Shown: positions 1 to 11,279 of the stretch, in pieces
Layout: the number at the start of each line of letters is the position of its first letter
How positions within the stretch are numbered: position 1 is the first letter of the stretch
Origin: Pristionchus mayeri
Taxonomy: Eukaryota; Nematoda; Chromadorea; Rhabditida; Neodiplogasteridae
DNA: 64,000 nt
NCBI GenBank assembly: GCA_036245805.1
Contig: BTRK01000006.1
Span: 39,932,901-39,996,900, forward strand
Reading direction: 5' to 3'
Program-made: the position numbers and the translations under genes
Notes under the pieces: model-generated
Database searches by the model: none
What the model was told of the DNA's origin: nothing
Seen by the model: the letters and a program-made list of their open reading frames with translations, nothing else

Positions 1-149
1 TGCGGACACCTTACAACGCCACCTCGCGAAAGTATTCCGTGCAGCTTCGTGAAAGTTACAGCACCGCTTCATGTAGATAACGCTTCAGCTTCGCAAAAGT
101 AGCGCGCATCCTGCGTTGGAAAACCGGAGTTGTTCTCACGATTTAATGC

Positions 150-2525
150 GTGTTTACAGGTATTTCTTCCCTCCCGGGTCGGCATGATCCTCAGGGATTC
201 GCACGAAGTTGCCCAGACCGGTCGCGTCACTGCCAACAAGGTCGTCCGTATCGTCAGAGCCAGGGTTGGTTCATTTCCATTTCATTTATTTCGAATGTAC
301 TTTTATTTCCTATTGCTTCTTCTTTGTATGCGTTTCTCCATAACCCTATCCTCCTCGTTCTAGAGCTGAGAGCTTTCGACGAGAAGGATAACGTTTGATT
401 TTTTGTCATGCCTCTCGCTGAATAATCAAAAATCTAGAGAAAGCACGTTTGGCAACGAACGTTAGCAGCTAGAAAATGCCTAGTTGAGCAGCACCGATTT
501 CCGGTTTTAGTGTGTGAATTTCGCTAATAATCATGGCTTTCAGACCTCAGCCAACCCGGCTGTCGTGATGGATACGGTACTGAGGACGTTCCCCGATGGA
601 AAGTACGCAGGAAGAGTGAGTGAGCACTTTTTGTTTCGCCAACCGATATGTTCAAATGCATTTTAAAAATTTACAATTGAAGAACTTTCACAATCACGCA
701 GTTGCAGTTGCGTTGTCAAAACTCGTTCTTGGAAGTAATACTATATTACCCGAAGAAGTACTGTTAATTATATTAATAGCAACAAATATTCAGGCACCTG
801 GCCTCGGTGACGGAGCCTCCATACGTGGAGCGGACGTACCACGGCGGCGCCAAGTGCAATGTGGGAGGGGATACGAGAAGAAAGGAGTCGACGCTTGCGG
901 TAAGAGCAAGGATACTATAGTTTTTTGGGTGTCGGACACGGTATGGATATTTTAAAAACACGCTCCGCATAACATCAAATATGTCAAATCAGTCAACTTC
1001 ATGGCGCATGTGAGACACACATTTTGCTACCATTGAAGATATTGCGATATCTAATATATGTTAAACCGTTCCGCAATCTCTCGAATTCTCACGTTGTACC
1101 AATGATGAAGATGGGCCAAACATGTTAGAAAATGAAGAAAAAGAAAATGAAAATGACGATTCGATTTCCAGTTCGAGTGCAATCGTCGCTTCGTCTCTGG
1201 CTACGTGCACATCGCGGAGGTGGCGGAGGAACACCCGTGCAAATACAGGTAATCGATCTATTATTGTTGTATACGGTAGATCTGAGATATAGAAAACTGA
1301 TGTCTGAGTTATTTTTGCCGCAATGTTTATCTGGTTAGTTGAATTGTGGTTTCATTGGCTTTTAAAGTAGTCCGTCGGCGAGTAAGAATCAAGGTTTACA
1401 GATTTACTGATCGAATATCTATAAAATTATTAGTTGATATATTCTGAAAAGTCAACACGATAATCTCGTCAGGCTGCAGCTGCAGTCGTCTGATTTCTGC
1501 GACAACGACTGGCTGCTGGGAGTGGTCGAGCCGGGCAATTACGTGAGGTGAGGAGACGATAGTTACGGTGGGATAGTACGGTAGGGACCTCTCTGCCACG
1601 TTCCCTCGCACTGTTTATGTTTTCCTTTTTTTGCGTTAGCTCAAAGTTAATTTTCGTTTAGTGTCAGGCTTCTGAGCTTGCGATTATCTGTTATGTTTGG
1701 TGCAGAAAAGTGACTTGTGGAATTATCGAATTTTCCCCGATTGTATATGCGCCTTTTTAATTTCTAGAAGGATAACAAACTGTTATATCAGATGCCGCAT
1801 CTACTACCACCCGGAGCGTATCAAGCCGCTGATGAGATTCCTCGACAACTACGAAGTGGAGTTGGACGGGAGTGAGTGGAGTAAACATAGAATGAGATCA
1901 GAAGATCGTGAAAAGTGAAACTTACTTGAGATAGTATTCAACTCCCGTGACCAATAGTTTTTTTTCCGACCCGCCTTGGTATGGTGCATTGGCACGTAAC
2001 GAGTAGGTTATAGCTGCATGCTATCTCAGAATGCAAATGAACATTCATTCAGTTGGGAAATTTGTCAATTTCTTTTTTTTTCTGAATGCTTCACAATGTC
2101 ATATTTCGTTTGCAGGAATGGCTCCTGAGATCCCGAGGATCTGTATCATCTGATCAAGAAGGCTGTCATCATCCGCAAGCACCTTGAGCGCAGCCGCATG
2201 GATCGCGACGGAAAATACCGCCTCATTCTCGTCGAGTTCAGAATTCACAGACTGGCTCGCTACTACAAGGTGAGATCTCCAGTGATAATGTTATTTTTAA
2301 ATTTAGGGAATGATGTTGCGCAATACCCTCTTTAGGCCGGATCAATGAGCCAATTACTTCCAATGATGTGCTAAAACGAATTATGCGAATTGTTTTGACT
2401 TCTCTTTTATAGATTATAACTAATTGTTTACAGACCACCCCTGCCCTTTCCTCCAACTGGAAATACGAGTCCACTACTTCTTCCGCCCTCGTATCACAAA
2501 GAGGCGTGCCAGGACAACTCGTCAT
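150..2525 (+). pseudogene. rps-13: degenerate 40S ribosomal protein S13 (uS15) copy, split in two
   Basis: Family role: small-subunit ribosomal protein. The upstream exon (about 162-272) reads MILRDSHEVAQTGRVTANK, which aligns with the family's GVILRDSHGVAQ region. The downstream exon (2116-2270) gives [20 protein letters not shown] and later [10 protein letters not shown], and a last exon (about 2434-2508) gives NWKYESTTSSALVS. Several lesions are visible. The first ~60 residues of the family are not found upstream. One base is missing at about 2130-2140, in what should read APEIPEDLY, so the frame shifts there. The normal terminal stop after ALVS is CAA, so the frame runs on. The two halves are separated by exons of an unrelated MRH gene. 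The homology is clear and the pseudogene call is likely; an assembly chimera is the alternative. Confidence 0.72.
544..1872 (+). CDS. MRH (mannose-6-phosphate receptor homology) domain gene fragment, erlectin/OS-9-like
   Basis: Exons at about 544-615, 792-900, 1172-1250, 1473-1552 and 1793-1872. Exons 2 to 5 splice in one frame: VERTYHGGAKCNVGGDTRR, FECNRRFVSGYVHIAEVAEE, HPCKYRLQLQSSDFC, then CRIYYHPERIKPLMRFL. The Cys spacing and the closing C-x-Y-x-L...C pattern are those of MRH lectin domains, which read N-glycans in ER quality control (OS-9, erlectin, glucosidase II beta). The first exon (PAVVMDTVLRTFPDGKYAGR) does not join exon 2 in the MRH frame with the obvious donor and acceptor. No signal peptide or complete start is visible, and the gene is sandwiched between the two halves of the rps-13 copy. 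It may be a truncated gene, a transposed fragment or an assembly join. The exact family member is not resolved. Confidence 0.5.
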
Positions 2526-2526
2526 T

Positions 2527-2568
2527 GTTGAATTTGTATTACTCGTTTTTGTTGAATTTGTATTACCT
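2527..2568 (+). repeat. short tandem duplication
   Basis: GTTGAATTTGTATTAC occurs twice with a 24-bp period, just after the lost stop of the rps-13 copy. Confidence 0.7.
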
Positions 2569-3235
2569 CGATAAATTTGTTATCAACTTAAAACGCTATC
2601 TCCCTAAGAACGTCGGAGTATGTGGCACAATCGTTCAAAATCATCTCCTGGGGTTCATACTTGCGGGGTAGAGTCACTAGGGGTGGGATACACTTCAGCC
2701 GGAAAATTAGCCTGAAAAGTTGATCTTTGAACTTTCAGATCGAAAATTTTCATCTTCATTTCACTCTGGCAAGATATATACCATTCGAAAGAGCGTGAAA
2801 AGTTATGTTAGATTCCAAGTTTTTGAAACTTTTGAACAAGTAGTTTTCTTGAAATGCATGAAAACGTAGAAAATCGATGATTTTCCAGTACAAAAGTAAA
2901 TGGCGCACCATGTTCCAATTGATTGCTCCACCTGGAAATTTGATATGTTGTGTGAAATTGCATGGAGAATCTGGATAAAACTATCCCTTTATGAAACGAG
3001 GTACCGAAAGTTGACTTTTTCACGAAAAACTAGCACGCAATCGTCGACCAGGGTTCGATTCCCGCCGGCGACGCCAAGTTTTTGCCAACTTTTTTTTCGC
3101 TTCTTTTTCGCTTTTTCCAACATTTATTCATGTTTCATCTATTTACAGTTTAATTGTAATTGTTTTACGCTTGTTTCATCAAGAATTCCAAATTAATTTA
3201 GCGAATACATTGAAAATAGTAAATATTACGTAATA

Positions 3236-4215
3236 CTATTCATCCATGGAATCGTCCACATTATCATGTCTCTCAACATAAACTCGATGAGCTCTGATTC
3301 TTCTCTGATTCGTTTCCTCAGAAAGAAGATTCCTGTCAACGTCTCCAATATCATCTTCGTTTGCGCGGCTCTCGGGAGGAAATCCTTCATAATCATCTTC
3401 GTTGAATTCTTGGATCTCGGGAGGAAATCCTTCAGAATCATCTTCGTTGAATTCTTGGCTCTCGGGAAGAAGCCCTTCAGAATCATCTTCGTTGAATTCT
3501 TGGCTCTCGGGAGGAAATCCTTGCCCCAGTTCCTCCTTCATTATTTCAACGGGCTGCTGCATGTCGAAGATATCATCGAGATTGTGCATGACAGACTCTT
3601 CAATCGGATCAGCGTCGCTTTTGAAGTCTTCGTCGTCGAAAACTCCTTCATCAACGTCGAACTCATCAATATCCTGTTTATTCACTCCTCCATCAGGATA
3701 ATTCTCGCATTCTTCCAAGCCGTCATTAGATCTCTTGGGTACACTTTCCTCCTTTCTTCTTCGGTCCACCATTCACAGAACTTGCTTTCCTCTCTGCTTC
3801 GATCCGACTGTAATACGAGTTTATCTGTCTTGCATTCAGTCTCTCCTCGGGAGTAAACATTCGAGTTCCGTCGGGGTTCACAGCTTCACGCATCCGCTTC
3901 TCCGCTACTTCGGCCGGCACATTCGTTCCAGTCGTGATGCCTTCGTCGAACACCTTCTCGACGAACTCCTTGGCCTTCTCAGAATATCTTGAAGATGCTT
4001 TTTTCTTCCTGAGTGCGTAGCCTTGATCAACAAGAGAATTCGGATCCACTTCGCCCGTAATATCCTCTTGGATTGCTTCATCGATTTCGGGAATGACAAT
4101 TCTCTGGGCAATGGCGCCCTCGATTCCGCCAGAGAAGAGTCGGAGTGACATGTCTCGCATGGAATACTGAAGTGCGGCAGAACCAGAGCTCATCGAGGTT
4201 ATGTTGAGAGACATG
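3236..4215 (-). pseudogene. acidic-repeat protein of the 2979-4501 element (frameshifted)
   Basis: From ATG at 4215, inside the right inverted repeat, the frame encodes about 165 aa. It includes YSEKAKEFVEKVFDEG and MFTPEERLNARQINSYYSRI, and it ends in a stop near 3726. The overlapping -1 frame (VDRRRKEESVPKRSNDG onward) continues for about 178 aa to 3236. That part is strongly acidic, with four copies of a 15-residue unit around QEFNEDDSEGFPPES. The good continuity of composition suggests one protein broken by a frameshift, or programmed slippage, at 3726-3772. I do not recognise the family. The EERLxARQIxSYYSRI stretch resembles short motifs seen in nematode transposon-associated proteins, but that is impression only. 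Confidence 0.45.
3346..3525 (-). repeat. four 45-bp tandem repeats encoding an acidic 15-mer
   Basis: The block AATCATCTTCGTTGAATTCT recurs at 3391, 3436 and 3481, exactly 45 bp apart, with a diverged unit before it at about 3346. Each unit is in frame in the minus-strand acidic protein. It is a 15-codon repeat, and length changes would preserve the frame. Confidence 0.85.
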
Positions 4216-4501
4216 ATAATGTGGACGATTCCATGGATGAATAGTATTACGTAATATTTACTATTTTCGATGCATTCGCTAAATGAATTTGGAATTCTTG
4301 ATGAAACAAGCGTAAAACAATTACAATTGAACTGTAAATAGATGAAACATGAATAAATGTTGGAAAAAGCGAAAAAGAAGCGAAAAAAAAGTTGGCAAAA
4401 ACTTGGCGTCGTCGGCGGGAATCGAACCCTGGTCGACGATTGCGTGCTAGTTTTTCGTGAAAAAGTCAACTTTCGGTACCTCGTTTCATAAAGGGATAGT
4501 T

Positions 4502-6590
4502 AAAAAAATTTTTGTACTCAGAAGTTGCATTCATTAATGTTGAAAGTTATGATATCCGCATTATATTGTATATCATACTCAACCACTCAGGAGCGTAATT
4601 GTGCATTCAGTGTACTTCGGGAATGGGAACCTGGATCTGCAGATTGTTCGAATCTCTCCCAAGTGGCCACATCAGCTATATTAGGCAATTTTTGATACAG
4701 ACATTAGGCCCTTGTTTTCATTCAATTTGATACTATCAAAATTCATAATTCGATCGTGTGATACGTGATGCATGCTTATTTCAGGAAATACGCATGGTGA
4801 ATATGAAAACTGAAAATGCCACTTTTCAAGTTTTTGTGTCATCATCAAAGTACGAGTTCGTTAAGTTGATAGTTCTCCGTTCCCTTATACTAGAGTGCTA
4901 GCTACGCGCGAGCATTCTAATGTGGAATGGTTTCTCTCTATAATAAAGTTAAAATAGTAAAGTAATGTTTATCCAAATTTTTGGAATTATCATTTATGCG
5001 AAAAATCAGCAGCGGGCCAAGGTCACATGAATTTCAAATGGGAATTTTCGCTCCTCTAAGTGGCAGAGTTCCTTGGTGGGAAACTAAGATTAATATCTTG
5101 GAGCAATTATGCTCAGGTAAATTGAGGCCCAACCGGGATTCATAGTGATTGAAAGTACGCGAGAAATTATGCGTAAGGTTTGTCACCATACTTTTTACGC
5201 ACCCTGTACAAGAAAAAAGCTCCGGCCGCTTCTTTTGTTATCGAGTAAGTGGGAAATTGCCCACTTTTTACTTCATTACGGGGGAATACAATAATTTACT
5301 ATTACAGGTAACTCGTTCCTCTTCCGCCATTCACAGGACACGCACGAAGTTAGCTGCGTGCAGGTTACACCCATTTTCGATTATTAGTCATTATGTGCAT
5401 TGCCGACCGGGTTAGAGAGGAGGATCATTATATCATTTTTTTCTAAATTTCATTTTCATTTGGAATGAACATTTCATTTGGTAACATTACGAATTTGGAA
5501 GAGAGAGGTCAATCGATATGCAATCCTTGCGCAGATTCTGCTTCAAATTGGACAGCGCAACATTCGCGAGAACTGTCTGCTTTTGCTTCTCCTTCGGATT
5601 ATAAAGGAGCCGGCGTACAGTCAGCTTAGAACAAAAGAGCAGCTAGGTGAGTCAAATGAGGGGAGAGCGGATGAACTTTTGTTTGTACACAAACTTTATC
5701 GCAGAACACATATTTCACGTTTATTTGACATCGATCGGGGTTGTGTCAATTAACCAAATGTGATTTTTAAATTATAATGCGAATGAACACCCATCACGAT
5801 TCCAATGTCCTTGACTCACCGATTAATACACCATTATGCAATTATTGCTATGAAAAAAATATTTATGTATCGACGGCTTCCAATACAATGTTCATTAAAA
5901 TGCATTATACATGGTCAATCTTCGTCATATTCGCACATCATTGGGTTACTATAATTTATTTTCTTTCTAAATGATGTTGTGGGATAAGAAAGTGCTCGTT
6001 ACATGACAGAGTATAATAATAACGCGGATTATTATACCACATAACTATTTCTTTTAAAACCCAAATTGGATTACTTAGACCAGGATGAAATTATGTGGTG
6101 TGATAGGGACGCTGTCCACTTCCCATCAAAGTAAGTGAAACTGGAGCATCACGCATTTCCACGTGCAATTTTGTTTTTCCGCTCATTTGTGATAGCTGTA
6201 GTCGAATTGGGTAGAGATCGATAGACGGGAAGGCGGATTATTCAGACGGTCCACTCCTTTCATCCCATCTCTCTTCCACTCCCTTCCATATTCGATCAAG
6301 TAGTTATTTGACCTCAACGGGATTACGAATGCTCCCGAATTTCGATCGCTCTTTGTGATCAAGAAAAGGAAAATTGGAGCAGAATACGTCCTCCAGTGCA
6401 AAGAACGACGAATCTAACGGAAGAAGAAAGACTAGAGTGCACAATAACACCTTCAATTGGCAACTATCGAGATGAACCGGAAGGACGTATTTGTAGTCTA
6501 GGGATAGGAAATGTTTACTGAATAGTAAAAGAACCTTCTTCTTATTCCTTGACCATTTGTTTGAAAATTCCCGTTCAATTGAATGTGGTG
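4502..6590. other. intergenic, mostly unannotated
   Basis: I see no recognisable protein here. One open stretch on the plus strand (5478-5645, including NRYAILAQILLQIGQRNIR) ends at a good GTGAGT donor and could be an exon, but nothing matches a family I know. The left edge of the collagen/small-gene array begins near 6600. Confidence 0.4.
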
Positions 6591-6811
6591 TGTTTGTTAT
6601 TCGAATGATAAGCGAGGAGTTGCAAAAGGAGGAATCAGTGGGGTGTAATACGTATGATGCGATACGGTCAAATATATAATATTTATTAGGCATAAGACAC
6701 GATTATTAAACGCAAGACACGAATGGAGATGAAACCAGAAAGAGGTAGGAATGGGCTTATTGAGTACACGTATTGTAGTGAGAATTGGAATGAAGGAAGA
6801 GAAAAGGGAAA

Positions 6812-7212
6812 TCAGTCTTTGGTCTTCGTCTCCTTCACTTTATCTTTTCTGTTCTTATTATCAGTGAATGGTTTCCTTTCTTCAGGTCGGCGGAATCTCA
6901 TCGCATAAGATGCTTCTTGGTTCCCCTCCATGTGATCAAATGAGCGGTGGAATTCCAATTCCGAGTCCTCGTGGAGAGTTTCCAGTGTTGAATCGAATGA
7001 CTCCGAAGGAGAAAATGAATAAGACGTTGATGCGGGCTCTGAATTGGAGAAAATCAAAAATGAAGATAAAAAAGAATGCAACTCTAATTTATGCAGAGAA
7101 CGATATTGAAATTAGTGACCTACAAGTGGACTATGAACATACCGAAAGCGTAATCAAAGTGGGATGGTCGAACGGGAGAGGCAGGAAGAGTGAATCGAAC
7201 ACGGGAAGGCAT
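6812..7212 (-). CDS. array small gene, copy A (unrecognised family)
   Basis: Exon 1 is 7212-7143 (MPSRVRFTLPASPVRPSHF...), with a phase-1 GTATGT donor. The intron is 104 bp. Exon 2 is 7038-6812, starting EPASTSYSFSPSESF and ending in TKTKD. The product is about 99 aa. It has a short Pro/Ser/Thr-rich start, a conserved acidic centre (STLETLHEDSELEFH) and a charged Lys/Arg/Glu tail. There is no signal peptide, membrane segment or cysteine, so it is probably disordered. Copy A is the most divergent in the middle (MEGNQEASYAMRFRRPEE). A TATA box lies 48 bp upstream of the start. The function is unknown. Five copies share the structure, which supports a real gene. Confidence 0.7.
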
Positions 7213-7259
7213 TGTAGAAGTGGTTGTTGAGTTGTAGTCTCTCACCTCTCCCTTCTCCC

Positions 7260-7265
7260 TTTATA
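7260..7265 (-). promoter_or_regulatory. TATA box of copy A
   Basis: TATAAA on the minus strand, in the block CCGAGTATAAAGGGAGAAGG, about 48 bp before the ATG. The same block precedes copies B, D and E, and copy C with one change. Confidence 0.6.
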
Positions 7266-7759
7266 CTCGGAATGGGCGGAGTCTAACAGCAGATTCGTCC
7301 TTTGATTTTCAAACAGTTGGCGAAAGTAACGTTGCTCGTGGAGAGAATTGCCCATGAGGTAAAGAGAGAGGGGATGAACGGGATCAGAGAAGGAGAGGCA
7401 CGCGATTCGAAGATCAAAGTGTCCCCCGGCAGATTATTCGTGCACACGTGCCAAAGATTTCTCAATGAACCCACTTAGTTCTTTCTCAGTTTCCAGCTTC
7501 GCACCCATGTGATTAAGCATGAGTTATAATTGTTGGTAAGGAAACTGATGGAGAAGGAAGTGTATCTTAAGGTCATCTAGTAGCACAAGATGTTCACATG
7601 CCCTCTCGCCCTGTCTTGTGCCCATGAACAACACAGATCTCATCTACAATGGTCGAAGTTCATCCCTCGCCCGTGTTTGGCACCTTAGTGTCTGAATGAA
7701 TGAATGGAATGAGAGAGATCAGAATGTCTTTATAAGAATATGGATATAGATGTTCTTGA

Positions 7760-8610
7760 AGCGCCTATTCAGACTGCGGATCGAGGTGGACAGGGGAGTA
7801 GGTGGCGTTGAACCCAGGAAGTCCAGGACCTCCTTCCACTCCTACAATCAATCTAATCCTGTGTTTATTCTCATCAGTAAATATTAGAGTTGGAGATACT
7901 ATGATATACTACGATTTATTCATTTGATGGAACCTGTTGAAGTCAAGTAAATATCTAATGATACCAGCGTCAAATGGAGTTCATCCAGAGAGGGGGAGAT
8001 GATACTTTGATCCTCATCATTGCCTCACTTGTTCTCCAACTGATTCTTCCCCTCTTTAGGTTTAGTCTCATTTGCATACTGAGTCATATAAAGAGAGCGA
8101 AAGTTCGGTCACCGATGCCTATCTCACTGGGGTATTATGTTTTGACCTACGGTGTGCGAGACTGTTCTATTGTATCACACCACTCGTCCTCTTGCACTGT
8201 TCATTCTTCACATTGATCTGCTCTTCACTCAAGTTCCTACTCGAGGCAACGAAATGACACTTTGATCTTGTCTGTCGTGAATTTCATCGTCCATTCCCTA
8301 CAGAATCCCTTCTCTTCTCTCTCACTCTTTCCCTATCGATCAAACTTGCAAAAATGCACAAATCAAGCGTGGATAGATTCAGTAAACAAATTACTAACAG
8401 GGTTTTCTTGGTGTTCTGTTGGTTCCCGCTGGTCCAGCTGGACCGGGTTGTCCGGGTGCACTACGAAGGCATTGTTGGAAGAACGGAACGTCGCCGTACC
8501 CTTCTCGGGTACTTCGGTCTCCCCTTGACTGTCATATCGGAAGCTCCTCGCACGAATTCAGAGGAAAACGAAAACGGACTGCAGTTCAAGGTAAATCTCT
8601 AGACGATTGA
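7760..8610 (-). pseudogene. collagen 3'-end remnant 1
   Basis: The penultimate-exon remnant (about 8590-8402) still shows Gly-X-Y ([13 protein letters not shown]), but glycines have become Arg (NRTPRKP) and the splice donor is lost. The last-exon remnant (about 7842-7765) reads GVEGGPGLPGFNATY, then shifts frame at the CPCP motif. No N-terminal collagen domain exists upstream. It is a decayed by-product of unit duplication. Confidence 0.75.
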
Positions 8611-8893
8611 CAGATTTTTTCATTAAAATGTACTGATCCCGCTTTGTTATTGCAATTTCCATCATCTATTAATGGTCGATTGCGCCATTATTGATGTGAA
8701 AAAGTAATGCGTGTTTCGATTGTAAATAAGTGGGATACTGAGCGACATGTGATATGGGTGATACCAGAAATCCGTATAATCATATTTATGAGTGACTAGG
8801 CAAGAATGGAGATGACACCAGAAAAGAGTTAGGAATGGACATATTCAGTACACGTATTCGACGGAAAATGGCAAAGAAGAAAGGGGAGGGAAA

Positions 8894-9298
8894 TCAGTCT
8901 TTGGTCTTCTTCTCCTTCTTTTCATCTTTTCTGTTCTTAGTATCAGTGAGTGGCTTCCTTTCTTGAGCTCGACGAAGTCTCTTCACAAGCATTGATTCTT
9001 CTCCATGCTCATCCATTGCGTCGAATGAGCTGTGGAATTCCAATTCGGTGTCCTCGTGAAGAGTTTCCAGTGTGGAATCGAATGACTCCGAAGGGGAAAA
9101 TGAGTAAGAAGTTGACGCGGGCTCTGAAATGAAGATAATAAAAAATGAAGAGAAAAAAAGAATGTAACTCTAATTTATGCAGAGAACGATATTGAAATTA
9201 GTGACCTACAAGTGGACTATGAACATACCGAAAGCGTAATCAAAGTGGACTGGTCGTACGGGAGAGGCAGGAAGAGTGAATCGAACACGGGAAGGCAT
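8894..9298 (-). CDS. array small gene, copy B
   Basis: Exon 1 is 9298-9229 and exon 2 is 9123-8894, with a 105-bp intron in phase 1. The product is about 99 aa: MPSRVRFTLPASPVRPVHF, then EPASTSYSFSPSESFDSTLE, a central HSSFDAMDEHGEES, and a basic/acidic tail ending KKEKKTKD. The intron and exon 1 are nearly identical to copy A, while exon 2 is closer to copy C, so the copy looks mosaic. No disabling change is seen. The family is unrecognised. Confidence 0.7.
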
Positions 9299-9347
9299 TG
9301 TATAGCAGTGGATGTTGGGTTGTAGTCCCTCACCTTTCCCTTCTCTC

Positions 9348-9353
9348 TTTATA
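9348..9353 (-). promoter_or_regulatory. TATA box of copy B
   Basis: Minus-strand TATAAA about 50 bp before the ATG at 9298, in the conserved upstream block. Confidence 0.55.
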
Positions 9354-9981
9354 CTCGGAATGGGCAGAGTCCAGTAGCAGATTCATCCTTTGATTTTCAA
9401 ACAGTTGGTGGAAGTAATTCAGCTCGTGGAGGGGATTCCCCATGGGGAGGGGAGGGGGATGAACGGGGATCAAAGGAATTGAATCTGGTGAATCGAAAAT
9501 CAAATAGAAGCACCTCCCGTTACTCGTGTATTTCAAAGATTGACCCTGTGAACCCAGACTGTTCTTTCTTTCTCCCTCACGCTTCGCAGCCATGTGAGAA
9601 AGTTCGAATCACAGTGATTGGTTGGACAATGCTGGCAGTTCACTCGAGAACAGATCAATGTCTGTTCAGATAAGAACTGAGAAGAGATGATGAATTTACT
9701 CGAAATAAAGACAGGAACTGAGTACCGAATATGTGTTGAATGCTCGTACAAAAATTGTACTAAGACGGAAATCCCGGCCGCAAAGTGCACCGCGATCTTC
9801 AAGGTGCACAAGGTGTTGTACTTTTCTCTTTCTCATTTATTATGCCCATAAACAACACAGATCTCATCTACAATGGTCGGAGTTCGTCCCTCGTCCAAGT
9901 TTTGGAACCTTAGTGTCTGAATAGAAAGGAATGAGCGAGAGACGAATGTCTATATTCGGAAGGGATGGAGAGCGACTCCGT

Positions 9982-10860
9982 GATCATGCAGCTCCGATGT
10001 AGATTGTAGATCGAAGTGGGCAGGGACAGTAGGTTGCGTTGAATCCAGGGACTCCCGGACGCCCTTCCACTCCGGGAGTTCCTGCATTCAATCCAACCCA
10101 CAGAGTTCATCGTATTTAGTAAATATTCTCTTTGTACTATACACTCTGTCACCGCTCGACATCTCTGTGTGTCGAATGTAATTTGAACTCTAGTAAATAG
10201 CTAATGATGCCATCGTCAAAGGGAGTTCATCCAGAGACATCGAGATGATATTTTGATCCCAATCATTGCATCATTTGTACTCCAACTGATTCTTTCCCTC
10301 TCTCGGTTTAGTCTCATTAGCATACTGAGTCATTTCAAGAGAGCGAAATTTCGCTCACCGATGCCTATCTCACTGAGGTATTATTTTTTGACCTATGGAG
10401 TGCGAGAGTGTCCTATTGTATCACACCACTCGTCCTCTTGCACTACTAATTCTACACATTGATCTGCTATTCACTCCCGTTCCCATACGAGGCAGCAAAA
10501 TGACACTTTGATCTTGTCTCTCGTGAATTTTCCGTCCATTCGTCCATTCCCCACAGAATCCCTTTCCTTCTCCCTCTTTCCCGCTCGATCAAACACTCAA
10601 AAATTCTCAAATCAACCGTGTATAGACTTGGTAAACAAATGATTAACAGGGTTCTTCTGGTGTTCCGTTGGTTCATGCCGGTCTAGCTGATCCGGGTAGT
10701 CCAGGTGCACCACGAATGCTGTGTTGGAAGAATGGAACGTCTACATGCCCTTCTTGGGTACTTCGGTCTCCCCTTGCCTGTCATCGACCTTCCTCTCATC
10801 GGAATCCCCTCCCTCGAATTCAGAGACGAAAATGAAGCCAAACTGCAGTTCAAGGCTCAT
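9982..10860 (-). pseudogene. collagen 3'-end remnant 2
   Basis: The penultimate-exon remnant (about 10,740-10,640) has GAPGLPGSARPA followed by a stop in the Gly-X-Y frame, and its donor is changed. The last-exon copy (about 10,082-9,983) is still open: GTPGVEGRPGVPGFNATY, then CPCPLRSTIYIGAA and stop. Pro has become Leu in the CPCPPR motif of the intact gene. No 5' part is present. Confidence 0.75.
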
Positions 10861-11003
10861 CTCTAGACGATCAATAGATTTTTTTCATTAAAATGTGACG
10901 ATCGCGTTTTGTATTGCAAATCCTTGACTTGTTAATGTGCTGTGCAATTGTTGAAATGTAAAATTATTGTATGTATCAACTGTTTCCCACATAATATTCT
11001 TTA

Positions 11004-11249
11004 TAGGAGGATTAAAGGCAAACGCGCGCCCGGTTGAAATATGTTTCAATTAGCGAGGGAACTCTCTTCAAGGCCAGTGCTCTCTCGCTCGTTGCCTGAG
11101 CTTTCCCTGATTTGGTTCCCAGCCAACTACCGATATCTGTCTTCGGAATGAAGCTGTCAATGTGAAAATTTCGGAGCTTCTTATCGTTGGGTAGATCTAG
11201 GCCGTGTATGTAAAAGCTTTAAAAACTTGCATTTTGCCTTTACTCCTCC
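11004..11249. mobile_element. ~246-bp MITE
   Basis: Inverted ends GGAGGATTAAAGGCAAA and TTTGCCTTTACTCCTCC. The flanking TTTA (11000-11003 and 11250-11253) appears duplicated. Related array spacers contain the uninterrupted site (ATATTCTTTAAAAG at about 17,020), which supports insertion. It has no coding capacity. TTTA (or TTA within it) as duplication hints at a PIF/Harbinger-like family, but this is tentative. Confidence 0.6.
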
Positions 11250-11279
11250 TTTAAAAGTGCCTGAATTGTTTGATGGCTG

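Larger units (their letters stand above)
2979..4501. mobile_element. 1.5-kb element with ~323-bp terminal inverted repeats
   Basis: The outer ends are inverted copies starting AACTATCCCTTTATGAAACG (2979) and ending with its complement at 4501. The arms run to about 3302 and 4179 with very few mismatches. About 880 bp of unique sequence between them holds a minus-strand acidic-repeat frame. Both arms contain GGTTCGATTCC, a perfect RNA polymerase III B-box/T-loop consensus, but no complete tRNA. Both arms also carry an ATG followed by MSLNI.SMSS, so the start codon region is mirrored at the two ends. No convincing target-site duplication is visible. No transposase motif is recognised, so the class is unknown. 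Confidence 0.75.

Noticed and set aside
3030..3080. tRNA gene in the arms of the 2979-4501 element
   Set aside because: There is a perfect B-box/T-loop core, but no complementary 5' acceptor strand, D-arm or full cloverleaf. Reported only as a B-box-like motif.
3266..3856. Plus-strand 196-codon frame in the 2979-4501 element
   Set aside because: It is hydrophobic and repeats FVEFLALGRKSF, the shadow of the acidic 45-bp repeats. Only its ATG is of interest because the arms are mirrored.
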